Assembly (NCBI GenBank): GCA_963205115.1
Contig: CAUJHV010000006.1
Span: 62,001-126,000 of the forward strand
DNA from: Pseudomonadota bacterium
GTDB lineage: Bacteria; Pseudomonadota; Gammaproteobacteria; Burkholderiales; Burkholderiaceae_C
Length of the DNA stretch: 64,000 bases
Direction: 5' to 3'
The notes under the pieces were generated by a model. The model did not search any database, was not told where the DNA came from, and saw only the letters and a program-made list of their open reading frames with translations. Shown here one piece after another: positions 20,442 through 30,370 of the stretch; position 1 is the first letter of the stretch, and each line of letters opens with the position of its first letter. The translations under genes were made by a program, and so were the position numbers.

Positions 20442-22666
20442 CAGGCGGCTCCTTGGGGCGCAGCCCGGTGCGGGTCGCTCTGCAGCGACCACAGGTGTGC
20501 ATACAGGCCGCCTTGCCGCAGCAGCTGATCGTGCGGCCCGGCTTCGACGATCGCGCCGCGGTCCATCGCGACGATGCGGTGCGCCTGCCGCACGGCCGAC
20601 AGCCGGTGCGCGACGATGATCACGGTGCGCCCCTGGCAGATGCGGGCCATGTTCCGCTGCAGGATGGCCTCGCTTTCGTAGTCCAAGGCGCTGGTGGCTT
20701 CGTCCAGGATCAGGATGCGCGGGTTGCCGAAGAGCGCGCGGGCGATGGCCACGCGCTGGCGTTGTCCGCCGCTGAGGCCCGTGCCGTGTTCGCCAACGAC
20801 GGTGTCGTAGCCTTGCGGCAGCTCCAGGATGAAGTCGTGCGCACCGGCCAGTTGCGCCGCGGCCATCACCGCATCCAGCGGCGCGGCGGGGTCGGCGATG
20901 GCGATGTTCTCGCGCACCGTCCGGTTGAACAGAACGTTATCCTGCAGCACCACGCCGATCTGGCGCCGCAGCTGCGAGGCATCGACCAATGCGATGTCCA
21001 CGCCGTCGACCAGCACGCGGCCTTGCTCGGGGCTGTACAGGCGCTGCACGAGCTTGCTCAAGGTGCTCTTGCCGCTGCCGCTGCGCCCCACGATGCCCAC
21101 GATCTCGCCCGGCGCGATGTCGAGATCGACGCCGTTCAGCGCCGGTGCCGCATCCGGCCGGTAGCGAAAGCGCACCTGATCGAAGCGGATGCCACCTCGC
21201 AGTTGCGGCAGTGGCGCGGCCTGCGCGGCGGCCACTTCCGTGGGCGTATTCAGGATGTCGCCCAGGCGGCGGATCGACAGGCCGGTCTGCTGGAACTCGG
21301 TCCACATCTGTGCGATGCGCATGACCGGCTGCGACACGCGGTTGGCGAACATCGTGAACGCGACGAACATGCCCACGGTGAGCTGGCCGTCCATCACTGC
21401 ATGCGCGCCGAACCACAGCAGCGCCGCCGACACCAGCTTGCCGATGAGGTTGATCCCTTCGTGCGCCGCGCTGGCCAGCGTCTGCGTGCGAAAGCCCGCC
21501 GACACGTAGGCGGCCAGCTGCTGGTCCCAGCGACGTGCCATCAAGGGCTCGAGTGCGCCGGCCTTGACGGTCTGCACGTTCGAGACCGTCTCCACCAGCA
21601 TGGCTTGGTTCTCGGCGCCGCGCGCGAACTTTTCTTCCAGCCGTGCGCGCAGCACGGGCACAACGGCCAGGCTCAGCAGCGCATACAGCGGAATGCTGGT
21701 CAGCACGATCAGCGTCAGCGTCACGCTGTAGCTCAGCATCACGCCGATGAACACCAGCGAGAAGACGACATCCAGCACCAGCGTCATCGCCTGGCCGGTG
21801 AGGAAGCTGCGGATGTTCTCGAGCTCGCGCACACGCGCCACCGAATCACCCGTGCGGCGCGCTTCGAAGTAGGCCAGCGGCAAGGCCATCAGGTGGCGGT
21901 ACAGGCGCGAGCCGAGTTCGACATCGATGCGGCTGGTCGTGTGGCTGAAGACGTAGCTGCGCAGCGCGTTGAGCAGGCTCTCGAAGACCACCACGCCGAC
22001 CAGCCCGAAGGCCACGACATTGAGCGTGCTCAGCCCGCGGTGCACGAGCACCTTGTCCATAACGACCTGAAACAGCAGCGGCGAGACCAGCGCGAAAAGC
22101 TGCAGAAAGGCGCTGACCAGCAAGACTTCGCCGAGCAGCCGGCGATGCTTGACCAGGCTGGGAATGAACCAGCTGACGTCGAAGTGCGCGAGTGATCCGG
22201 CCAGGCTGGCGCGGCTGGCCACGAGGATCAACTCGCCGGTCCATTGTTCGGCGAAGGCGGCGGTGGGTGTCAGCACCGGATGCGGCGGCCGGTCGTCGCC
22301 CAGGTGCTGCACCAGCACGCGCTGCGCGTCGGCCCGCGCGAGCACGCAGACGCGCCCGTCGCGCAGCAGCGCCAGCGCAGGCAGCGGCGTGGCGGCGAGC
22401 CGGTCGATGCCCACCTCGACGCGGCGTGCCTTCAGGCCCAGATGTGCGGCGGCCAGCAGGATCTGGTCACTGTCGATGGCGGCGCCGGCGCTGGCGCCCA
22501 GCGCATGCAGCAGGTGATCGGCATCGGCCGCCACCTGGTGCAGGCGTGCGATCAGCGCCAGGCCCTGCAACGCGTCGCGCAAACGCCCGCCCGTGCCCGG
22601 CGGCAGCTCGTGCGCGGCCGGCGGTGTGTCGATGCCGGTCTGTGCCGACCGGACCTTGTCTCCCAC
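20441..22666 (-). CDS. HlyB-type ABC exporter for type I secretion
   Basis: A 741-residue fused exporter. The N-terminal ~130 residues have the C39-peptidase fold pattern but no catalytic Cys (L-A-L-I-A-R-L-H-Q where peptidases have Cys), so it is a C39-like docking domain as in HlyB, not a leader-cleaving protease. A six-helix ABC transmembrane region follows, then a nucleotide-binding domain with Walker A G-R-S-G-S-G-K-S-T, Q-loop V-L-Q-D-N, signature L-S-G-G-Q-R-Q-R, Walker B I-L-I-L-D-E-A-T-S-A-L-D and H-loop A-H-R-L-S. It starts with GTG at 22666 behind GAGGGG. First gene of the operon; the natural substrate is the giant RTX protein encoded downstream. Confidence 0.92.
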   Translation of the reverse strand: MGDKVRSAQTGIDTPPAAHELPPGTGGRLRDALQGLALIARLHQVAADADHLLHALGASAGAAIDSDQILLAAAHLGLKARRVEVGIDRLAATPLPALALLRDGRVCVLARADAQRVLVQHLGDDRPPHPVLTPTAAFAEQWTGELILVASRASLAGSLAHFDVSWFIPSLVKHRRLLGEVLLVSAFLQLFALVSPLLFQVVMDKVLVHRGLSTLNVVAFGLVGVVVFESLLNALRSYVFSHTTSRIDVELGSRLYRHLMALPLAYFEARRTGDSVARVRELENIRSFLTGQAMTLVLDVVFSLVFIGVMLSYSVTLTLIVLTSIPLYALLSLAVVPVLRARLEEKFARGAENQAMLVETVSNVQTVKAGALEPLMARRWDQQLAAYVSAGFRTQTLASAAHEGINLIGKLVSAALLWFGAHAVMDGQLTVGMFVAFTMFANRVSQPVMRIAQMWTEFQQTGLSIRRLGDILNTPTEVAAAQAAPLPQLRGGIRFDQVRFRYRPDAAPALNGVDLDIAPGEIVGIVGRSGSGKSTLSKLVQRLYSPEQGRVLVDGVDIALVDASQLRRQIGVVLQDNVLFNRTVRENIAIADPAAPLDAVMAAAQLAGAHDFILELPQGYDTVVGEHGTGLSGGQRQRVAIARALFGNPRILILDEATSALDYESEAILQRNMARICQGRTVIIVAHRLSAVRQAHRIVAMDRGAIVEAGPHDQLLRQGGLYAHLWSLQSDPHRAAPQGAA

Positions 22667-23033
22667 GGTAACCCCTCGCCTGTGTCGTTAGCTATTCGGG
22701 GGTGGAGTCTAGTGAGGCACCCCGTGTCCCGTGTGACGCCAAAAGGGGCGGGAGCCTGCGAATGGGGTCATGTGCCTGAGGGACCGGTTTCCCTCCGCAG
22801 AGGGCTACCCGCCAGCCTGGGATCTCGCCTAGCCGCGATGCGGATCACGCGATGACGTGTCGTTCGCTCAGGGAAATCCCGGCACGTTTCAAGCGGTGTG
22901 GGCTGTGCGGTGGGGCCGAGGCCACGTCTGCGCCGCTGCGCTTTACCGGTTGCGGACATTGCGATAAGCTGTATGTCCATACAGTATCGACGGCGTTGCC
23001 GCCGCGACTGGCGGTCACCCACAGGTTTGCGCC
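22667..23033. other. Divergent intergenic region, T1SS operon / radical SAM gene
   Basis: A 367-bp gap between the leftward exporter and the rightward radical SAM gene. The right third holds the LexA-like box listed separately. A CCCTC-CGCA-GAGGG hairpin lies at 22791-22804. A -10-like TAGACT for the leftward operon is seen at 22714-22709, but no convincing -35. No credible ORF is present. Confidence 0.5.
22969..22984. promoter_or_regulatory. LexA-type SOS box
   Basis: CTGTATG-TC-CATACAG is a perfect 7+7 inverted repeat fitting CTGT-N8-ACAG, the gamma/betaproteobacterial LexA operator; the flank GTA also fits. It lies 50 bp before the ATG of the PA0069-type radical SAM gene and overlaps a candidate promoter (TTGCGA at 22959, N17, CAGTAT). 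Orthologues of that gene belong to the LexA regulon in Pseudomonas aeruginosa, as I recall it, which fits. Confidence 0.8.
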
Positions 23034-24188
23034 ATGCGACACGTCCTTCCCGCCGACAACGGCATTCCGATCCGGCCCATCACCCTGGTGCGCGCCACGC
23101 CCAAGGGGCGGGGCACCGTCTGGGCGCTGGAACACCGCTTCGCGTCGGACGAACGCGTCGATTTCGACGACGGCTGGGGCACGCTCGATCAGCTGGTGCA
23201 AGAAGAGCAGCAGCGGCCGCTCACCCAGATCATCGAAGAACCGGCGCGCAACATCCTGTCGGGCAACGACTCGCCGGACATCGGCTTCGACCTGTCGATC
23301 AACCCGTACCGGGGCTGCGAGCACGGCTGCATTTATTGCTATGCACGGCCGACGCACAGCTACCTGAATCTCTCGCCTGGGCTGGATTTCGAGACGCGCA
23401 TCATCGCCAAGGTCAACGCGGCCGATCGCCTGCGCGAAGCCTTTGCCAGCCGGTCCTATCAGCCGCTGCCGCTGAATATCGGCTCGGCCACCGACGCCTA
23501 CCAACCAGCCGAGCGGCGGCTGCGCATCACGCGTTCGGTCATCGAGGTGCTGGCCGAGCACCAGCACGCCTTTTCCATCATCACGAAGTCGTCACTGGTG
23601 GAACGCGACCTGGACCTCATCGCGCCGATGGCGGCGCAGAAGATGGCGGCGGTCTACGTGTCGATCACCACGCTGGACCCGCAGCTCGCGCGCATTCTGG
23701 AACCGCGTGCTGCCGCGCCGCAGCGACGCCTGAAGACGATCGAGACACTCGCGAGGGCAGGTGTGCCGGTGGGCGTGAGCGTCTCGCCGGTCATCCCCTT
23801 CCTGAACGAGCCGGAGCTCGAACGCATCCTGCAGGCGGCCTCGGAAGCCGGCGCGACGTCGGCATTCAGCATCGTCCTGCGCCTGCCCTGGGAAGTGAAT
23901 CCGCTGTTCCAGGCCTGGCTGCAGGAACACGTGCCCGATCGGGCGGCGCGCATCATGGCGCGTGTGCGTGAGATGCGCGGCGGCAAGGACAACGACAGCC
24001 GGTTCGGCACCCGCATGACGGGCTCTGGCGTATGGGCCGATCTGCTGCGCCAGCGCTTCCACAAGGCCTGCACGCGCTTGGGCTACAGCCGCGAGCGCCG
24101 CGCGCTGGATCTCAGTCGCTTCCGATCGCCGGCAAGGCCTGTGGGGCCGGGCGCGTCGCTGCCTCCGCAGCAGGCCGAATTGTTTTAG
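23034..24188 (+). CDS. PA0069-family radical SAM protein (SPL-like), SOS-controlled
   Basis: A 384-residue radical SAM protein. The cluster ligands are C95, C99 and C102 in C-E-H-G-C-I-Y-C-Y (CX3CX2C), with the family hallmarks N-P-Y-R-G-C-E-H-G-C before, and I-G-S-A-T-D-A-Y-Q-P and I-T-K-S-S after. The family is related to spore photoproduct lyase, but no substrate is established, so a direct DNA-repair role is unproven. A LexA-like box 50 bp upstream points to induction by DNA damage. The start ATG at 23034 fits the family. Its last 77 bp overlap the 3' end of the convergent REC-TPR gene. Confidence 0.9.
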   Translation: MRHVLPADNGIPIRPITLVRATPKGRGTVWALEHRFASDERVDFDDGWGTLDQLVQEEQQRPLTQIIEEPARNILSGNDSPDIGFDLSINPYRGCEHGCIYCYARPTHSYLNLSPGLDFETRIIAKVNAADRLREAFASRSYQPLPLNIGSATDAYQPAERRLRITRSVIEVLAEHQHAFSIITKSSLVERDLDLIAPMAAQKMAAVYVSITTLDPQLARILEPRAAAPQRRLKTIETLARAGVPVGVSVSPVIPFLNEPELERILQAASEAGATSAFSIVLRLPWEVNPLFQAWLQEHVPDRAARIMARVREMRGGKDNDSRFGTRMTGSGVWADLLRQRFHKACTRLGYSRERRALDLSRFRSPARPVGPGASLPPQQAELF

Positions 24189-25833
24189 TCGGCGTCAGCG
24201 TCTGAGAGGCGCTCAAGACCATGCCGCCCGGCGTGCGCGCCGAACGCAGCTCGCCAGCCAGCACCGGCGCGGCGTGGCTGTAGCGGAACTGCAGGTCGTT
24301 GATGCGTTCGGCCAGGCGCGGCGCGTCGTCGCCCAGGTTCTGCTCGTGGCGTTGCCACAGCGTGGCCGCCATGTCCATAAGCCGGCGGTTGGCGCTCTGT
24401 TCGGCACCTTGGATCAAACGCTCCACGGCCTTGGCGGTCTGTCCCTGCAGCGCATGCTCCATGGCTTCTTCGGCCATGCGCGTGGTCTCGCGCTGGCAGC
24501 GGTGCACGGCTTCCACCAGGCCCGGCCGACGGCGCGCATACGCGGCCAGCGTGATCACCGCGGCGCGTGACACGCCAAAGCGCATGGCCAGCGGTTCGGC
24601 CAGCTTGGCGGCTTCGGCGTCGGCCAGGCCGGCAGCCGGGAAGCGCGACAGCAGCGCGAAGAACGCAAACGCGGCAGGCGTTTCCAGCGTCGGCGAGAGC
24701 GGGTCGCCGATCATTTCCTGGGCCAGCGACCAGGCCGTCGCCGTGTCGCCGGCCAGCAGGCGCTGCAGCGCCTTGGCGCACATCCATTGGCGGCGCAGGC
24801 GTTCCGGGTTCTGGTGGCGCGCGGCGATGCTCGCGAGCTGCTCGGTGGCCGCGGCCAGCGGGCGGTGCTCGCCGCCGTCGAAGCGCAGCAGCGCGATGAG
24901 CAGCAGCGTCCAGGCATCGAACAGCTTGGAGCGCAGGCCGAAGGAGACGGTTCGCTCCAGCAGTTCCAGCGCCTCGGCCGATTGGCCGCACATGAAGGCC
25001 ACGCTGCCGGCCTGCTGCAGCCGCACCAGGCAGCCCGGCGTGATGGCCGCTGCGGCGCGAAAGGTCAACAGCGCGCTGTCGAGTTCGCCGGCTTCGAGTT
25101 CGATACGGCCCAGCACGTCGCAGGTGTCGGCAAACCCCGGCTCCGCGCGGCGCAGATCGACCAGCATCTGGCGGGCCTTGGCAGGATGGCCGGCGGCCAG
25201 AAGGGCGCGTGCGATGCCCAGCCGCGCCCAGGGCGGATCGTCCAGCAGCTCGCGCACCGTCTCGAACAGGCGCTGCGCGTCGGCCGCCTGGCCTTCCTGC
25301 AGGTGCAGTTCCGCGGCCAGTCGTGCGGCATAGGGCCAGTACGGTGCACGTTCGGCCAGGCGCTGCGACGCCAGCTCCAGTGCGCCGGTCCAGTCCTGGC
25401 GGTCCAGGGCGGCCAGCAGCGGGCCGAGTTCACGCTTGCGGCGGCGGGCCTGCATGATGCGCTCGGACAGCGCCGTGGGCCTGTAGGGCTTGATCAGGTA
25501 GCCGTCGAGCGCGGACTCCGCGGCCTCGGCCACGCGGGCGTAGGTGGCTTCGCCCGTGACCATGATGAAGACGGTCGACCAGGGCAGCAGCTTCTCGCGG
25601 CGCAGCTCGTCCAGGAAATCCTGGCCGGTGACGTCGGTGCCGTCGAAGTGGTAATCGCACAGCACGATGTCGTAGCGGTTGCGCTCGGCCAGCAGACGCG
25701 CATCGGTGACACGCGCCGACTGCTCCACGTGCGCCAGCCCCAGGTCGCGCAACTGCGAAGCCATCAGCGCGCGCGACAGCGAATTGCCGTCGACGACCAG
25801 CGCGCGCGCCTTGAACAGACCTTTGTCGGTCAT
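24112..25833 (-). CDS. Response regulator with N-terminal receiver and TPR-like repeats
   Basis: 573 residues. The receiver domain (~8-125) has the full phosphorylation set: D60 in V-L-C-D-Y-H-F, T93 in I-M-V-T-G-E and K115 in L-I-K-P-Y. About 400 residues of Ala/Leu-rich helical hairpins follow, patterned as tetratricopeptide repeats (G-Q-A-A-D-A-Q-R-L-F-E, G-H-P-A-K-A-R-Q-M-L, G-E-L-D-S-A-L-L-T-F), then a short disordered tail. There is no DNA-binding or enzymatic output domain, so the TPR part probably passes the signal by protein contacts. No partner kinase lies next to it. It lies 136 bp after dnaJ on the same strand and may be co-transcribed; its 3' end overlaps the radical SAM gene. 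Confidence 0.85.
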   Translation of the reverse strand: MTDKGLFKARALVVDGNSLSRALMASQLRDLGLAHVEQSARVTDARLLAERNRYDIVLCDYHFDGTDVTGQDFLDELRREKLLPWSTVFIMVTGEATYARVAEAAESALDGYLIKPYRPTALSERIMQARRRKRELGPLLAALDRQDWTGALELASQRLAERAPYWPYAARLAAELHLQEGQAADAQRLFETVRELLDDPPWARLGIARALLAAGHPAKARQMLVDLRRAEPGFADTCDVLGRIELEAGELDSALLTFRAAAAITPGCLVRLQQAGSVAFMCGQSAEALELLERTVSFGLRSKLFDAWTLLLIALLRFDGGEHRPLAAATEQLASIAARHQNPERLRRQWMCAKALQRLLAGDTATAWSLAQEMIGDPLSPTLETPAAFAFFALLSRFPAAGLADAEAAKLAEPLAMRFGVSRAAVITLAAYARRRPGLVEAVHRCQRETTRMAEEAMEHALQGQTAKAVERLIQGAEQSANRRLMDMAATLWQRHEQNLGDDAPRLAERINDLQFRYSHAAPVLAGELRSARTPGGMVLSASQTLTPTKTIRPAAEAATRPAPQALPAIGSD

Positions 25834-25969
25834 CGGGTACGCGTGCCGGCCCGATGGAGGGCTGCGCCGGTGTGTCGGGGGGAGGGGGGCGTAGGGTGGC
25901 TTCGCACGGGGTTCGACGCCAGCTCCTTCAAGGAGGCGTCACCCCGCAGTTATCGGCCCCCCTGCGGGC

Positions 25970-27121
25970 CTACTTGAACAGGTCGCGCACCTTGTCGGTC
26001 CAGCTCTTGGCATTGGGCGAATGGCGGTCGCCGGCGCGCTTGAACGACTCTTCGAGTTCCTTCAGCAGCTTGCGCTGGTGTTCGGTGATCTTGACGGGCG
26101 TTTCCACGGCCACGTGGCAGTACAGGTCGCCCGGATAGGCGGCACGCAGGCCCTTGATGCCCTTGCCGCGCAGGCGGAAGGTCTTGCCGGTCTGCGTGCC
26201 CTCGGGCAGCTCGATCTCCGCGCGGCCGTCCAGCGTGGGCACCTCGATGCCGCCACCCAGCGCCGCCGTCGTCATGCCCACGGGAATGGTGCAGTGCAGG
26301 TCGTCGCCGTCGCGCTCGAAGATGTCGTGCGCCTTGATGCGGATCTCGATGAACAGGTCGCCTGCCGGGCCGCCGTTGGTGCCCGGTTCGCCGTTGCCTG
26401 CCGAGCGGATGCGCATGCCTTCGCCGATGCCGGCGGGGATCTTGACTTCCAGTGTCTTCTGGCGCTTGACACGGCCCACGCCGTGGCAGGCCACGCAGGG
26501 CTCGGGAATGATCTTGCCGGAGCCGCGGCAATGCGGGCAGGTCTGCTGGATGCTGAAGAAACCCTGGCGCATGTGCACCGTGCCCGAGCCGTTGCAGGTC
26601 GTGCAGGTCTTGGGTGTCGTGCCCGGCTTGGCGCCGCTGCCGTGGCAGGTCTCGCAGCTCTCCCAGGCGGGCACGCGCAGCTGCGCTTCCTTGCCGCCGG
26701 CGGCTTCTTCCAGCGTGATCTCCATGGCGTAGCTCAGGTCGCTGCCGCGGAAGACCTGCTCGCCGCCGCGGCGTGCACCGCCACCGGCTGCCCCGCCGCC
26801 GAAGATGTCGCCGAAGATGTCGCCGAAGGCCTCGGCGAAGCCGCCGAAACCTTCAGGACCCGCGCCGCCGCGCCCGCCGGCCATGTTCGGGTCGACACCT
26901 GCGTGCCCGAACTGGTTGTAGGCCGAACGCTTGCCCTCGTCGGAGAGCATCTCGTAGGCCTCCTTGGCCTCCTTGAATTTCTCTTCCGACGCGGCCGCAC
27001 CCGCACCCTGGTTGCGGTCCGGGTGGTGCTTCATGGCCAGCTTGCGGTAGGCCTTCTTGATGTCTTCTTCGGACGCGTTGCGGGGCACGCCCAGCACTTC
27101 GTAGTAGTCGCGTTTGGCCAT
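25970..27121 (-). CDS. dnaJ: Chaperone DnaJ (Hsp40)
   Basis: 383-residue type A J-protein that delivers substrates to DnaK and stimulates its ATPase. It has a J domain with H-P-D in M-K-H-H-P-D-R-N, a Gly/Phe-rich linker, a zinc region with four CxxCxGxG repeats (C-E-T-C, C-T-T-C, C-P-H-C, C-V-A-C), and C-terminal substrate-binding beta domains. I start at the ATG at 27121 ([10 protein letters not shown]); the upstream frame extension is not homologous. It follows dnaK after 136 bp that hold a perfect 8-bp-stem hairpin. Confidence 0.97.
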   Translation of the reverse strand: MAKRDYYEVLGVPRNASEEDIKKAYRKLAMKHHPDRNQGAGAAASEEKFKEAKEAYEMLSDEGKRSAYNQFGHAGVDPNMAGGRGGAGPEGFGGFAEAFGDIFGDIFGGGAAGGGARRGGEQVFRGSDLSYAMEITLEEAAGGKEAQLRVPAWESCETCHGSGAKPGTTPKTCTTCNGSGTVHMRQGFFSIQQTCPHCRGSGKIIPEPCVACHGVGRVKRQKTLEVKIPAGIGEGMRIRSAGNGEPGTNGGPAGDLFIEIRIKAHDIFERDGDDLHCTIPVGMTTAALGGGIEVPTLDGRAEIELPEGTQTGKTFRLRGKGIKGLRAAYPGDLYCHVAVETPVKITEHQRKLLKELEESFKRAGDRHSPNAKSWTDKVRDLFK

Positions 27122-27160
27122 GAAATCTCTCAGGTCCAGGAAACGAAACCGCCGCGTGTG

Positions 27161-27182
27161 GGTGTGGGGTTCATCCCACACC
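27161..27182 (-). repeat. Hairpin between dnaK and dnaJ
   Basis: GGTGTGGG (27161-27168) and CCCACACC (27175-27182) form a perfect 8-bp stem with a 6-base loop. No U-run follows on the minus strand, so it is more likely an RNA-processing, stability or attenuation element tuning the dnaK:dnaJ ratio than a full terminator. Confidence 0.55.
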
Positions 27183-27257
27183 GTCGACGCGGCGCATCGG
27201 GCTCAGCGCCCGTCGGGGCAGGGCCGATGCCGCTGAAGGCACCGGCCGCCGCCGCCA

Positions 27258-29201
<1,944 letters not shown>

Positions 29202-29289
29202 GTTCTGTTGCTCCTACGGAAGCGAATGTGTTGTTAGATGATTTGCGGTCCGGCGCGCGGCTTTCAAGGCCACGCACTCCGGCGGGTCG

Positions 29290-29829
29290 TCATTTCGGTG
29301 CCGACACCGTCACCAGGGCCGGGCGCAGGACGCGATCGACCAGCAGATAGCCCCGCTGCAGCAGGTTGACCACGGTATTCGGCTCCTGGTCGGCAGGAAC
29401 CACCGAAATCGCCTGATGCTGGTGCGGATCGAACTTCGTGCCAGGCTCGGGCGCGATCTGGACCACCTTGTTGCGCTCCATGGCCTGGCCGAGCTGCCGC
29501 AGGGTGGCGTGCACCCCCTCGAGCAGCTGCTCGTTGGTGGCATTCGGAATGGCCAGGGCCGCTTCCAGGCTGTCGCGCACCGGCAGCAAGGCTTCAGCGA
29601 AGCCCTCGACGGCAAACTTGCGCGCCTTGGAAATTTCGTCTTCCGAGCGACGCCGCGTATTTTCGGCCTCGGCACGGGCGCGCAGGAAGGCATCGGTCAG
29701 TTCGGTAACCTTGGCTTCCAGCGCGGCGACGCGTTCTTCGGCGCTGCCAGGCACCTCGGACGAGCCGGCTGGGGTTGCGGGGGACGCCGCAGCGCCATCG
29801 GTATCGGGGGTCGGTTCTGTGGGTTGCAT
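29290..29829 (-). CDS. grpE: Nucleotide exchange factor GrpE
   Basis: 179 residues. A disordered Pro/Ala/Thr-rich N-terminus leads into a long coiled coil ([23 protein letters not shown] with R-R-R following) and the C-terminal beta domain ([29 protein letters not shown]). GrpE releases ADP from DnaK and acts as a thermosensor. First gene of the operon, behind a sigma-32-type promoter 29-56 bp upstream. Confidence 0.97.
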   Translation of the reverse strand: MQPTEPTPDTDGAAASPATPAGSSEVPGSAEERVAALEAKVTELTDAFLRARAEAENTRRRSEDEISKARKFAVEGFAEALLPVRDSLEAALAIPNATNEQLLEGVHATLRQLGQAMERNKVVQIAPEPGTKFDPHQHQAISVVPADQEPNTVVNLLQRGYLLVDRVLRPALVTVSAPK

Positions 29830-29857
29830 AGGGGGGGACGGATAAGGCCTGCCGTCG

Positions 29858-29885
29858 ACATGGGGATGCTGCCGGGCTTTTCAAG
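29858..29885 (-). promoter_or_regulatory. Sigma-32 (heat shock) promoter of grpE-dnaK-dnaJ
   Basis: On the minus strand CTTGAAA (29885-29879) is followed after 13 bases by CCCCATGT (29865-29858). This matches the RpoH consensus CTTGAAA / CCCCATnT almost exactly, 29 bp upstream of the grpE ATG. Confidence 0.85.
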
Positions 29886-29923
29886 TACCCGGACGCGAGA
29901 AAAGTGCCGCAGGACCCCGCCAA

Positions 29924-30370
29924 TCAGTCGTCGTCCAGGCTTGCGCTCCAGCGCTGCCAGTCGCCGAGCTGGCGGCGGTCGCGCTTGGTCGGGCGTCCCT
30001 GGGTCTGGCTGAGCGCCGGCTCTGTGCCCTCGCGGCGGGCCTGTTGCAGGGCCTGAGCAGCGGCCAGGCTCTCGGGGGTTTCGGCATAGAGCAGCTGCGC
30101 CACCGGCGCCGGCCCGCGCATGGCGCTGAGGCCGCGCACGTCCAGCGTCTGCACATGGCCGGGGCGGCGGATCTCGAGCCGGTCGCCCACGCGCACGTCG
30201 CGCGAAGGCTTGGCGGACTGTCCGTTGATGTGGATGCGGCCCTTGTCGAGCTCATCGGCGGCCAATGAACGTGTCTTGTACAGCCGCGCGGCCCACAGCC
30301 ACTTGTCCAGGCGCATCGAAGCGGCCGGTGCGGCCGGCGGAGGCGTTTGGCGTGCGGAACGGTCAGCCAT
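29924..30370 (-). CDS. hslR: Heat-shock RNA-binding protein Hsp15 (S4 domain)
   Basis: 148 residues with an S4 RNA-binding domain: M-R-L-D-K-W-L-W-A-A-R-L-Y-K-T-R, then G-R-I-H-I-N-G-Q-x-A-K-P-S-R-D-V-R-V-G-D. Hsp15 binds 50S subunits carrying stalled nascent chains and helps recycle them. I chose the ATG at 30370, which has GGAG ten bases upstream and overlaps the tctE stop by 8 bp; the ATG at 30316 directly at the S4 domain would give 130 residues, closer to the E. coli length, and cannot be excluded. It sits just upstream of the grpE heat-shock promoter but is read from the tct two-component side, an unusual pairing. Confidence 0.9.
   Translation of the reverse strand: MADRSARQTPPPAAPAASMRLDKWLWAARLYKTRSLAADELDKGRIHINGQSAKPSRDVRVGDRLEIRRPGHVQTLDVRGLSAMRGPAPVAQLLYAETPESLAAAQALQQARREGTEPALSQTQGRPTKRDRRQLGDWQRWSASLDDD

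Noticed and set aside
20441..22666. Bacteriocin-type leader-processing exporter
   Set aside because: The N-terminal C39-like domain lacks the catalytic Cys, so it is the non-proteolytic HlyB type.
22845..23567. Minus-strand 240-codon frame overlapping the radical SAM gene
   Set aside because: No homology or ribosome site; the plus-strand gene with C-X3-C-X2-C and SOS box explains the sequence.
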